DNA from: Candidatus Sulfotelmatobacter sp.
Lineage (GTDB): Bacteria; Acidobacteriota; Terriglobia; Terriglobales; Acidobacteriaceae
DNA length: 64,000 nt
Reading direction: 5' to 3'
Assembly (NCBI GenBank): GCA_030041475.1
Contig: JASHNU010000073.1
Span: forward strand, 124,001-188,000
Shown here piece by piece: positions 9,382 through 17,069 of this stretch (position 1 is its first letter; the number at the start of each line of letters is the position of its first letter). Both the position numbers and the translations under genes were made by a program. The notes under the pieces are model-generated. The model had not been told where the DNA came from. It did not search any database and was given only the letters and a program-made list of their open reading frames with translations.

Positions 9382-10704
9382 ATGAGCAAGGCGGTCAGCA
9401 TCTTCGGGCTGGGCTACGTGGGCTCTGTGACCGCAGCCTGTCTCGCCGCCAAAGGACACAGCGTCACCGGTGTCGACCTGAGCGCCTCGAAGGTTGCGGC
9501 ACTAAACGCCGGCCGCAGCCCCGTCGTTGAACCCGATGTGACCGAATTGGTTGAGCAAGCTCACAAGGCATCGCGCTTGCGCGCGACCACCGACCCGGCC
9601 GAAGCGGTGATGCAGACCGATATCACTTTTTTGTGCGTCGGAACGCCCAGCCTGCGCAGCGGAAAGCTCGATCTTGGCCACGTAGAACCTGTCTGCCGCG
9701 AAATCGGTCAAGTGCTGAAACACAAGAACGCCTTTCATCTCGTCGTTTTGCGCAGCACGGTGCTGCCGGGCACGGCCGAGAACATCGTGATTCCAGTGCT
9801 TGAGCAAACCAGCGGAAAGCGGATGGGGGAGGATTTCGGCGCGTGCGTCAATCCGGAGTTCATGCGCGAGGGCACGGCTGTTTCCGATTTTCTGGAACCT
9901 GCCATGACGATCATCGGAGCGGCTGAAACGTCTCATGCCGCGCGTTTGCGCGAACTCTACGCTTGGGTTCCGGGACGAATTCTTGAGACGTCCTTCCGCT
10001 CCGCCGAGATGGTGAAATACGTCTGCAACACCTGGCACGCCTTGAAGGTTGCCTTCGCCAACGAAGTCGGCGCGCTGGCTAAAGCGCTGCACGTCGACGC
10101 CGAGGACGTTACTGAAATCTTTACCACTGACAATAAATTGAATATCTCGGCCAGCTATCTGAAGCCCGGTTTCGCCTTCGGCGGCTCATGCCTGCCCAAA
10201 GACGTCCGCGCCCTCGGATATCGTGCGAAGGAGCTCGATCTGCGTTTGCCGCTGTTCGAATCAATCATGCCCAGTAACGACGAACACCTGCGCCGCGCCA
10301 TTGAGATGGTGCTCGACACGGGGAAGAAAAACATCGCCGTGCTCGGTCTGAGTTTCAAACCCGCCACCGATGACCTGCGCGAGAGTCCGCAGGTGCAACT
10401 GGTCAAACATCTGCTCGGCGAGGGCTGCAACCTCAAGATTTGGGATGAAAATGTCTCCTTCGGCCGGCTGATCGGATCGAATCGCGACTACATTGAACGC
10501 ACGATTCCTCACATCGGATCGCTGCTGGAAAACGATCTGGGACAGATTCTTCGCGACGCGGACGTGGTCGTGATCGGCACGCGAGGCGTCGCGTGCGACG
10601 AGTTGCAGAAACACCTAAGACCCGATCACGTCGTGGTTGATCTGGTGAATCTGGAAAAGGCCCGTCGGCCGGCCGTCGCCAACTATGAAGGCATCTGCTG
10701 GTAG
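9382..10704 (+). CDS. algD: GDP-mannose 6-dehydrogenase (UDP/GDP-sugar dehydrogenase family)
   Basis: 440 residues from the ATG at 9382, which puts the Rossmann motif GLGYVG at residues 9-14 as in AlgD; an upstream ATG at 9325 would add 19 unrelated residues. The catalytic-cysteine motif GGSCLPKD has its Cys at residue 270. The segment around it (KLNISASYLKPGFAFGGSCLPKD) and LSFKPATDDLRESP resemble Pseudomonas AlgD more than UDP-glucose dehydrogenases, so GDP-mannose is the likeliest substrate. The enzyme makes GDP-mannuronic acid with NAD+. The gene heads a plus-strand operon, overlapping the next gene by 20 bases. The substrate choice is judged from motif similarity and is less certain than the family. 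Confidence 0.85.
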   Translation: MSKAVSIFGLGYVGSVTAACLAAKGHSVTGVDLSASKVAALNAGRSPVVEPDVTELVEQAHKASRLRATTDPAEAVMQTDITFLCVGTPSLRSGKLDLGHVEPVCREIGQVLKHKNAFHLVVLRSTVLPGTAENIVIPVLEQTSGKRMGEDFGACVNPEFMREGTAVSDFLEPAMTIIGAAETSHAARLRELYAWVPGRILETSFRSAEMVKYVCNTWHALKVAFANEVGALAKALHVDAEDVTEIFTTDNKLNISASYLKPGFAFGGSCLPKDVRALGYRAKELDLRLPLFESIMPSNDEHLRRAIEMVLDTGKKNIAVLGLSFKPATDDLRESPQVQLVKHLLGEGCNLKIWDENVSFGRLIGSNRDYIERTIPHIGSLLENDLGQILRDADVVVIGTRGVACDELQKHLRPDHVVVDLVNLEKARRPAVANYEGICW

Positions 10705-11950
10705 CAATTTGCGAATTCTCTGGGTCAAAGCCGGCAAGCTTCTGCCGTTGGACACTGGCGGCAAGATTCGCTCCTACAACATTCTCCGCCATCTCGCCCG
10801 CCGTGACGAAGTGACCCTGCTCTCTTACTATGGAGGGAAGAGAGACCCGGACTATGAGGCTGAGATCAGTCGCGAATTGCCGGGAACGCAGACCATCGCA
10901 ACGTCCGCCCTGGATGGCGACGCCGTTGCCCAGTCTGTCGATTATTTGTGGCGCGTGTGGCAGTCGGCACCGTTTGCAGTGACCAAGTTCACCGATCGCG
11001 GAGTTCAACAAGCTCTTGGCGCGCGGCTGGGCAGCGGGGAATTCGACGTCGCCGTCTGCGATTTTCTTTCTGCGTCCTTGAATTTTCCCAGCCCGTCAGC
11101 AACGCCGGTGGTGCTCTTCCAGCACAACGTGGAAACGGCGCTTTGGCGGCGCATGGCATCGACCGAGGCGAATCCCTTGAAGCGGTTAGTCTACTGGGTC
11201 GAAGCGGTCAAGATGGCTCGCTACGAGCAGCACACCCTGCGCCGATTTCGCCATGTTATCGCCGTTTCCGAACACGACCGGGGGGAGATGCTCGCCGTAG
11301 CCCCCGGCTGCGACATCGCCGTCGTTCCCACCGGCGTGGACACGCAGAAATATTCTGCGGCTCCGCCGGCAACGGCGAATCCGCCGCGCATTGTCTTCAC
11401 CGGTTCCATGGACTGGGAGCCGAACCTCGACGCGGTCGCATACTTTTGCAAGGACATTTTCCCGCGCGTGCACAGCGAATTTCCGGCAGCGATTTTTCAG
11501 ATCGTCGGCCGCAATCCGCACCCGAGTGTGAAGCAACTGGCTTCCGAATCCATTCAGGTCACGGGCACCGTGCCTTCGGTTGCCGACTATCTCCGCGACG
11601 CAACGGTAGTCATCGTACCTTTGCGCGTCGGAGGAGGAACCCGGCTGAAAATTTTTGAGGCCATGGCGATGGGCAAGGCGGTTGTTTCCACTTCGATCGG
11701 CGCCGAAGGTCTCGAGGTTCAGGGCGGCCGCGATCTCATTCTGGCCGACGATTCCGCCGCGTTTGCCGAGGCGATTCTCCTGCTGGTCCGCAACGAAGGG
11801 CGGCGGCGGAATTACGAACGCGCTGCCACCAAACTGGCCGCGCAATACGACTGGGCGAACGTTGTCGATCGTTTTGCCGGCGTCTTGCTGAAGGCCAGCC
11901 AAAGTGCTTCGAGCGGCAGAAGACTTGCCGGCATTTCCGTGCAATCATGA
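10685..11950 (+). CDS. Glycosyltransferase family 4, exosortase-locus type
   Basis: 421 residues, cytoplasmic GT-B fold. The N-terminal LWVKAGKLLPLDTGGKIRSYN segment with a donor/acceptor-site glycine-rich turn and the C-terminal donor domain (GVDTQKY, VFTGSMDWEPN, VGGGTRLKIFEAMAMGKAVV) match the sugar transferases that recur in PEP-CTERM/exosortase EPS loci. The start ATG lies inside the end of the dehydrogenase gene (20-base overlap) and the stop overlaps the ATP-grasp start by four bases (ATGA), so it sits within a tightly coupled operon. It likely adds one sugar of the repeat unit on the lipid carrier. The sugar specificity is unknown. Confidence 0.87.
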   Translation: MKASAGSNLRILWVKAGKLLPLDTGGKIRSYNILRHLARRDEVTLLSYYGGKRDPDYEAEISRELPGTQTIATSALDGDAVAQSVDYLWRVWQSAPFAVTKFTDRGVQQALGARLGSGEFDVAVCDFLSASLNFPSPSATPVVLFQHNVETALWRRMASTEANPLKRLVYWVEAVKMARYEQHTLRRFRHVIAVSEHDRGEMLAVAPGCDIAVVPTGVDTQKYSAAPPATANPPRIVFTGSMDWEPNLDAVAYFCKDIFPRVHSEFPAAIFQIVGRNPHPSVKQLASESIQVTGTVPSVADYLRDATVVIVPLRVGGGTRLKIFEAMAMGKAVVSTSIGAEGLEVQGGRDLILADDSAAFAEAILLLVRNEGRRRNYERAATKLAAQYDWANVVDRFAGVLLKASQSASSGRRLAGISVQS

Positions 11951-13146
11951 ATGTTCTGGTGCTGGATGGGAATCAGAACCAGGCTGTTGCGAGCGTCAGG
12001 TCTTTGGCCTGCGCCGGCCACACTGTATACGCCGCCGAGGCCGCGCCATGGTCGAAGGCCGGGTGGTCGCGCTCCAGCCATGGCAGCTTTCGATATCCGG
12101 CGCCCACGAACAGCGTCGACGATTTCATCGTAGCCATCGTGGCCTTCGTTCGCCAGCATCCTGGAACTCTGGTACTTCCCATGACGGAGGCGACCACGCT
12201 GCCCGTGTCCAGCCATCGTGAGGCCCTGATTTCCGGTGGCGCTCGCCTGGTGTTGCCTGATCATCGCGAGGTGCTTCGCGCCTTCGACAAAGAGGAAACC
12301 ACACGTCTGGCAGCGTCGCTCGGAATCCGCGTTCCGCAAACCGTGACGGTCGCGAATCTCGAACAAGCGCGGGAACTCGCATGGTCGGTAAGATATCCTG
12401 TCGTCTTAAAATCGCGATCCTCCGAGGAATTTTCGACGTCTGGAAAAATACGCACCGGAGGACGCCCGCGCTATGCGCGCAACGCGGCACAGTTTGAAGC
12501 GGCGTACACCGACGTCAGCAGCCAGTCTTCAGCGGTACTGGTGCAGGAATTCGTCGCCGGCGAAGGAACCGGTTATTTCGCTCTCCTGCATTGCGGTGAA
12601 CTTCGCGCCGAATTTGCTCATCGGCGCGTTCGCGATGTCTATCCCACGGGTTCCGGTAGTGCCGTGCGCGTTAGCGTGGAGCCGGACCCGGAAATTCGGC
12701 GAGCCTCTTTGAGTCTCTTGTCGGCGTTGCACTGGCACGGGGTCGCGATGGTTGAATACCGAAAGCAGGCCGGATCCCCTCCCGTCTTCATGGAAGTCAA
12801 CGGGCGCTTTTGGCATTCGCTGGCGCTGGCCTCTTACGCGGGCGTAGATTTCCCCGCGTTGCTGGTGCGGATGGCGGAGCAGGGCGACATCGAACCCAGC
12901 ATAGGTTATCGATCCGGCGTGCGTTGCCGCTGGCTGCTGGGCGACGCGCGCCATCTCGCCGAAGTCTGGAAAGGGCCGCCGCGCGGCTATCCCGGCACGT
13001 ATCCCAGCTGTCTGCGCACGCTGTTCGATGTACTGACTCCGGTTCCGGGCACATATCACGATCTGTTTCAATGGAGCGATCCTCTACCCGAAGCGGGCGA
13101 CTGGTTGAACCTTATCCGGCAGCTAGCTGGAAGGATCGCAGGTTAG
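11947..13146 (+). CDS. ATP-grasp family ligase
   Basis: 399 residues. An N-terminal Rossmann-like pre-ATP-grasp domain (MNVLVLDGNQNQAVASVRSLA) is followed by an ATP-grasp domain: FDKEETTRLAASLGIRVPQT, YPVVLKSRS, VLVQEFVAGEGTGYFAL, and the Mg-binding FMEVNGRFWHS. Such enzymes join a carboxylate to an amine or thiol through an acylphosphate. The acceptor here is unknown. It is coupled to the glycosyltransferase before it and lies four bases ahead of the PHP gene. This suggests that it attaches an amino acid or similar group to a sugar or lipid-linked intermediate, an inference from position. Similar ATP-grasp proteins occur in other exosortase-linked loci. Confidence 0.85.
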   Translation: MNVLVLDGNQNQAVASVRSLACAGHTVYAAEAAPWSKAGWSRSSHGSFRYPAPTNSVDDFIVAIVAFVRQHPGTLVLPMTEATTLPVSSHREALISGGARLVLPDHREVLRAFDKEETTRLAASLGIRVPQTVTVANLEQARELAWSVRYPVVLKSRSSEEFSTSGKIRTGGRPRYARNAAQFEAAYTDVSSQSSAVLVQEFVAGEGTGYFALLHCGELRAEFAHRRVRDVYPTGSGSAVRVSVEPDPEIRRASLSLLSALHWHGVAMVEYRKQAGSPPVFMEVNGRFWHSLALASYAGVDFPALLVRMAEQGDIEPSIGYRSGVRCRWLLGDARHLAEVWKGPPRGYPGTYPSCLRTLFDVLTPVPGTYHDLFQWSDPLPEAGDWLNLIRQLAGRIAG

Positions 13147-13150
13147 CACC

Positions 13151-13945
13151 ATGCGCAAAGGCGTGCTCCACATTCACAGCCGCTACTCCGACGGCGAGTT
13201 CACGCTGGAGGAGCTGCGAAAACTCTTCCTCGCCGAAAAATGCTCGTTCGTGTGCATGACGGATCATGCCGAGTATTTCGACGAGAACTCCATCCGGCGC
13301 TACATCGCAGAATGCGAGTCGCTCTCCGACGCACGCTTTCGGTTCGTCCCCGGCCTCGAATACCGCTGTGAAAGCGAGATGCACATCCTCGGCTATCACG
13401 CGACAAAGCTGACCCCGTCCACCGATCCGCAGGAAGTCATTCGCCACATTGACGCGCAGCACGCAGTTTCCGTTATCGCTCATCCCAAAGATGACTTTTT
13501 TGAGTGGATCGAGAACTTTTCCGTGTTGCCGCAGGGCATCGAGACCTGGAACACAAAATATGACGGCCGCTATGCCCCGCGGCCGGGCACTTTCGCGTTG
13601 CTGCAGAAACTGAAACAGCGCGTGCCGGAAATGCGTGCCTTCTACGGTCTCGATTTGCATTGGAAGCGGCAATTCCGCAGCTTCTTCGTGGAACTTGAAT
13701 GCGACTCCCTCGAAACCGTCACGATTCTGGCCGCGCTCAAGGCAGGACAATATTGCGCGCGCAAGGATGAGCTTCGGTTGCCCTCCTCCGGCGTTTTGCC
13801 GGCGCAACTACTCGATCAGTTCGACCGCGTGCACGCGCGCTCGCATCGCATGCGGCGCCTGCTGAAAAATGGTAAGAAGATTCTCGACGAGACGGGTATT
13901 CGACTTCCGGAGTCCCTGAAATCGCGACTGCGCAGGATTTTCTAA
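13151..13945 (+). CDS. PHP-domain metal-dependent hydrolase
   Basis: 264 residues. Metal-binding motifs of the PHP fold are visible: HIHSRYSDG (residues 7-15), TDHAEYFD (37-44), GLEYRCE, HILGYH, and VIAHPKDDFFEW. These match phosphoesterase-type PHP proteins (YciV/PolX-like). No polymerase or exonuclease partner domain is attached, and the protein is of the usual size for a stand-alone PHP enzyme. It begins four bases after the ATP-grasp stop. Its stop shares one base with the start of the deacetylase (TAATG). It may remove a phosphate from a small sugar or nucleotide intermediate of the same pathway; the substrate is not deducible. Confidence 0.83.
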   Translation: MRKGVLHIHSRYSDGEFTLEELRKLFLAEKCSFVCMTDHAEYFDENSIRRYIAECESLSDARFRFVPGLEYRCESEMHILGYHATKLTPSTDPQEVIRHIDAQHAVSVIAHPKDDFFEWIENFSVLPQGIETWNTKYDGRYAPRPGTFALLQKLKQRVPEMRAFYGLDLHWKRQFRSFFVELECDSLETVTILAALKAGQYCARKDELRLPSSGVLPAQLLDQFDRVHARSHRMRRLLKNGKKILDETGIRLPESLKSRLRRIF

Positions 13946-14721
13946 TGGGCGCCAGCATCACATTTCTGATGTACCACGAACTGGAATTGCCCGGAAGGCC
14001 TCTGGTCCAGTCTGATGCGGGATACGTGCGCTATATTCTTTCCCTAGAATCGTTTAAATCGCAGATTCGCTGGCTGCAACAGAACGGCTGGCGCGGTTTG
14101 TCTGTCGGTGAAGCTCTTCGTTATCCAGAGGGAAAGTCGGTCGCCATCACCTTTGACGATGGCTGCGAAACCGATCTCATCGTGGCTGCGCCCGTCCTCA
14201 AAGAGAACGGATTCAACGCAACGTTCTATGTCACGGCAGGATTCATCGGCAAGGCGGGTTATCTGTCATCTGCGCAATTGAGAGAGTTACGTGCGCTGGA
14301 CTTCGAAATCGGCTGCCACTCCATGACCCACGCGTATTTGGACGACCTGTCGCCAGCGGATTTGCGTCGCGAGATTTCTGACGCAGGCAAGAACATTGCA
14401 GGCATGATCGGGCACGGGGTGGAACACTTTTCCTGTCCCGGCGGACGCTATAGCGCTACGGCAATTGAAGTGGCGAAGGCATCCGGATACCAATCCCTGG
14501 CCACGAGCCGCGCCCGCGCCAACTCAACCGCAACCAACCCATTCCTTTTGGGCCGTGTTGCAGTTCTGCGCGGCACAGAAAATGCCGGCTTCGAACGGAT
14601 CTGCAGCGGCGAAGCACTAGCCAAAATGCGCTGGATGGAGTCCGCGCGCGGCGCTGCCAGGAAATTGCTCGGAAACGCGCTCTATGATCGAGTGCGTGGA
14701 CAGATTCTCCGGGAGCGTTAG
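13945..14721 (+). CDS. Polysaccharide deacetylase (NodB homology domain)
   Basis: 258 residues. The NodB motifs are present: VAITFDDGCETD (Asp71-Asp72, catalytic base and metal ligand), IGCHSMTHAYLDDL (metal-binding His pair, about residue 125) and FSCPGGRYS. The N-terminal sequence lacks a clear signal peptide, so it may act on a lipid-linked intermediate on the cytoplasmic side. This fits a carbohydrate esterase family 4 enzyme removing acetyl groups from an N-acetyl sugar. The start overlaps the PHP stop by one base. It closes the plus-strand operon that starts at 9382 and is convergent with the glycosyltransferase gene at 14749 (27-base gap). Deacetylases of this family are regular members of exosortase-linked EPS loci. 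Confidence 0.87.
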   Translation: MGASITFLMYHELELPGRPLVQSDAGYVRYILSLESFKSQIRWLQQNGWRGLSVGEALRYPEGKSVAITFDDGCETDLIVAAPVLKENGFNATFYVTAGFIGKAGYLSSAQLRELRALDFEIGCHSMTHAYLDDLSPADLRREISDAGKNIAGMIGHGVEHFSCPGGRYSATAIEVAKASGYQSLATSRARANSTATNPFLLGRVAVLRGTENAGFERICSGEALAKMRWMESARGAARKLLGNALYDRVRGQILRER

Positions 14722-14748
14722 AAAGTACGGTGCAGATCTAAGCTATCA

Positions 14749-15867
14749 CTAGCTCGTCACGGCCCCGGAATGGTCTCTCGCCGGCTTTGACTGCGGCTCG
14801 CGGCCGCAACTTAGTTCTATGTCGTCGGCAAGTTTGCGAGTGTTGTCATCGGCGGAAAGTCGCGGCATGCGTGCCACCATTGCGGCACGGTTCTTCACTG
14901 CCTCGGCCATCAGCTTCAGCAGCGACTCCGGATCATCCTTACTCCACAGCTCAACGCCGGCCGGACGCGAACCGTTGTCGCTCCCCAGCACCGGAACCGC
15001 CAGCGACAGAGCCTCCAGCACGGAGGAAGAAACACCGTCTGTCATTGGAGTCCGGATGCACGCCACGGAACGCGTCAGCATGGTGAGAAACAGGTCATGC
15101 TCAACGGCGCCGGTGATGCAGACCGCCTCTTTCAGGCTCTGCTGCTCGAAGAATGTGCGAATCTGCGCAACTTCCTTGTCGCTCGTTCCCACCAGCAGGA
15201 ACCCGACTCGTGGATGGCGCGCGCGGAATCGCCGTATGACTTCTACGACAAAATCGAGCATGTATTCCTTGCGATAGCAGATGTAAAGGAAAAATACTTT
15301 CTCGTTCCACGCGAGAAATTCCATGACTTCGGCCGGCAAATCCTTGGGCGTGAACCGCACATATTCGGCCGAAAACTGGGGCATCGGCACAACTCGATCC
15401 GCGGCGATGCCCGTCGTCAGTAGCGCTTGCTTAACTGGCTCGCTGTTGCAGTAAATGCGGGTTGGAATGCGAAAGAGAAGCGCAAACTTCCAGTAGTTCA
15501 GAGAATTTTTCGGCGCCGGGAAAAAAGTCTGCCGGTGGCCGCCGCAGTAGGTCAACAGCGCCGGGCGCCCGCCCAGACGCGCCAGCAGCATGGCCGCGAG
15601 CGCCAGCAGGTATCCCTTCTTCGACTCCGCATTGACACGCACATGCACCGCATAGCCGCGCCAGACGTGGCGCCACACCTTGGGCGCATAATCCCAGCCG
15701 CTCTGTACGTCGATATATTCCGGACTCCGCACACGCCGGTTCTCATTCAGGTTCATGACCGGGCAATCCCAACCCCGGCTCTCGAGTTCACGGCGTAGCG
15801 CAACCAGGCCCATGGCCCATCCGCAAAGCGGTGGAGGCCAGTTGCCGATCTGCAGAATTTTCCTCAA
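14749..15867 (-). CDS. Glycosyltransferase (GT4-like), TTG start
   Basis: 372 residues. The frame runs open to 16623, but residues before 15867 lie over the neighbouring glycosyltransferase and look like shadow coding. I place the start at the TTG 15867-15865, which overlaps the upstream TGA and follows a GGAGGGAAC ribosome-binding site about ten bases away. The protein begins MRKILQIGNWPPPLCGWAMG. The C-terminal domain carries GVSSSVLEALSLAVPVLGSD, the usual donor-sugar phosphate segment of GT-B enzymes, and the middle has FLLVGTSDKEVAQIR. It is the last gene of the long minus-strand EPS run and is probably translated by coupling with the gene before it. Sugar specificity is unknown. Confidence 0.8.
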   Translation of the reverse strand: MRKILQIGNWPPPLCGWAMGLVALRRELESRGWDCPVMNLNENRRVRSPEYIDVQSGWDYAPKVWRHVWRGYAVHVRVNAESKKGYLLALAAMLLARLGGRPALLTYCGGHRQTFFPAPKNSLNYWKFALLFRIPTRIYCNSEPVKQALLTTGIAADRVVPMPQFSAEYVRFTPKDLPAEVMEFLAWNEKVFFLYICYRKEYMLDFVVEVIRRFRARHPRVGFLLVGTSDKEVAQIRTFFEQQSLKEAVCITGAVEHDLFLTMLTRSVACIRTPMTDGVSSSVLEALSLAVPVLGSDNGSRPAGVELWSKDDPESLLKLMAEAVKNRAAMVARMPRLSADDNTRKLADDIELSCGREPQSKPARDHSGAVTS

Positions 15868-17069
15868 CGGACCGTTCCCTCCGATTTCCCTGCACAGCCT
15901 GCCAACACTTCGACCGGGGTTGAACCGTAGCCTTTCTCCTCGAGCAGGCCGCGATAAAGCTGCTGATAGTGCTCCTGCACCCGCGCGATGGAATACTCTG
16001 CTTGCGCCCGCGCTCGTGCTGCCGAACCGACTCTTTGCCGCAGTTCCGGTTGCAGGGCGAGCGTTTCCAGCAGCGCAGCAAACATCTCTTCGTCGCCTGG
16101 GCCAAACAGGAATCCCGTCTTCCCGTCCTCGACGACTTCCGAATTGCCGCCGACGCGCGCAGCCACGACGGGCACGCCTGCCGCCATCGATTCCAAGATC
16201 ACGTTGGAGAGGCTCTCCGACGAAGACGGCAGAACCGTGATGTCCAGCGCAGCGAGCACTGCAGGAATGTCGCGACAGTCGCCGAGAAAATGCACGCGAT
16301 CGGTCAGCTCGAGATGTGCGACCAGAGCCTCCAATCCCGCACGCAATGGACCATCGCCCACCAGCACAAATTGTAGTTGCGGAAAGCGCCGCGCTAATCG
16401 CGCCGCCACGCGCAAGAACAAGTCGTGCCGCTTCACCGGATGATTCATGCGCGAGATCATCCCTATCCGCACCACATTCGGCTCCCGCGGGAGTGCTGGC
16501 GGTGTTACCGCGAATGATTCGTCCGCCAGACCGTTCGGAATGATCACGAGCCTGCTCCTGCGGATTCCGCTCTGCTCCAATCGTCCGGCCGCTGCTGCGG
16601 AATTGCATACGATGCGATCGCACAGCCGGAATGCTCTGGTCTGCGCATGGAATTGCCGCGTCGTCAGCAGGTCGCCGATCTGGCGATGGCTGCCCAGGAC
16701 GACGGGCACGTCAGCCAACTTTGCCGCCGGAATCAGCATGAGGTTGGAGTAGAAATCGAAAGCATGCGCAACCGCGATTCTCCGCCGCCGCAAGTATCGC
16801 GCCAGCGACATTCGCGAAAGCCAGGATCGGAGGCCAAACAGGCTGCCCCCGGCCGGAAATTGTTCGATGCTTTGGATATTGCTGCGCAGCGGACCAATTG
16901 GGCTGAGGCACCCAAGGCTCACGCGAAACATTTCGCGGTCGAGAGCGTTCGCTATGGTCACGAACTGGCGCTCACTCCCGCCTGTTTCGAGGGTATTAGT
17001 CATCAGGAAGACGCCGGGACTCGCCGACTCAGCTTCGTCCTTCCGTAACTGAGGCTGAAGCCGCGTCAC
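15864..17069 (-). CDS. Glycosyltransferase family 4
   Basis: 401 residues from a GTG at 17069 that overlaps the upstream stop (GTGA); a longer frame to 17198 would run into the amidotransferase gene. The protein has the GT-B layout: the N-terminal VFLMTNTLETGGSERQF glycine-rich loop, SHRQIGDLLTTR, and the donor domain VRIGMISRMNHPVKRHDLFLRVAARL, LVGDGPLRAGLE, LPSSSESLSNVILESMAAGVPVVA (EX7E-type). These are typical of retaining GT4 enzymes. The stop overlaps the next start by four bases, so it is co-translated with both neighbours. Its job would be to extend the lipid-linked repeat unit. Confidence 0.87.
   Translation of the reverse strand: MTRLQPQLRKDEAESASPGVFLMTNTLETGGSERQFVTIANALDREMFRVSLGCLSPIGPLRSNIQSIEQFPAGGSLFGLRSWLSRMSLARYLRRRRIAVAHAFDFYSNLMLIPAAKLADVPVVLGSHRQIGDLLTTRQFHAQTRAFRLCDRIVCNSAAAAGRLEQSGIRRSRLVIIPNGLADESFAVTPPALPREPNVVRIGMISRMNHPVKRHDLFLRVAARLARRFPQLQFVLVGDGPLRAGLEALVAHLELTDRVHFLGDCRDIPAVLAALDITVLPSSSESLSNVILESMAAGVPVVAARVGGNSEVVEDGKTGFLFGPGDEEMFAALLETLALQPELRQRVGSAARARAQAEYSIARVQEHYQQLYRGLLEEKGYGSTPVEVLAGCAGKSEGTVR

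Noticed and set aside
15868-16623. Extra N-terminal 252 residues of the glycosyltransferase frame
   Set aside because: They overlap a well-recognised GT4 gene on the same strand in another frame and are Arg/Ala/Ser-rich, like frame-shadow sequence.
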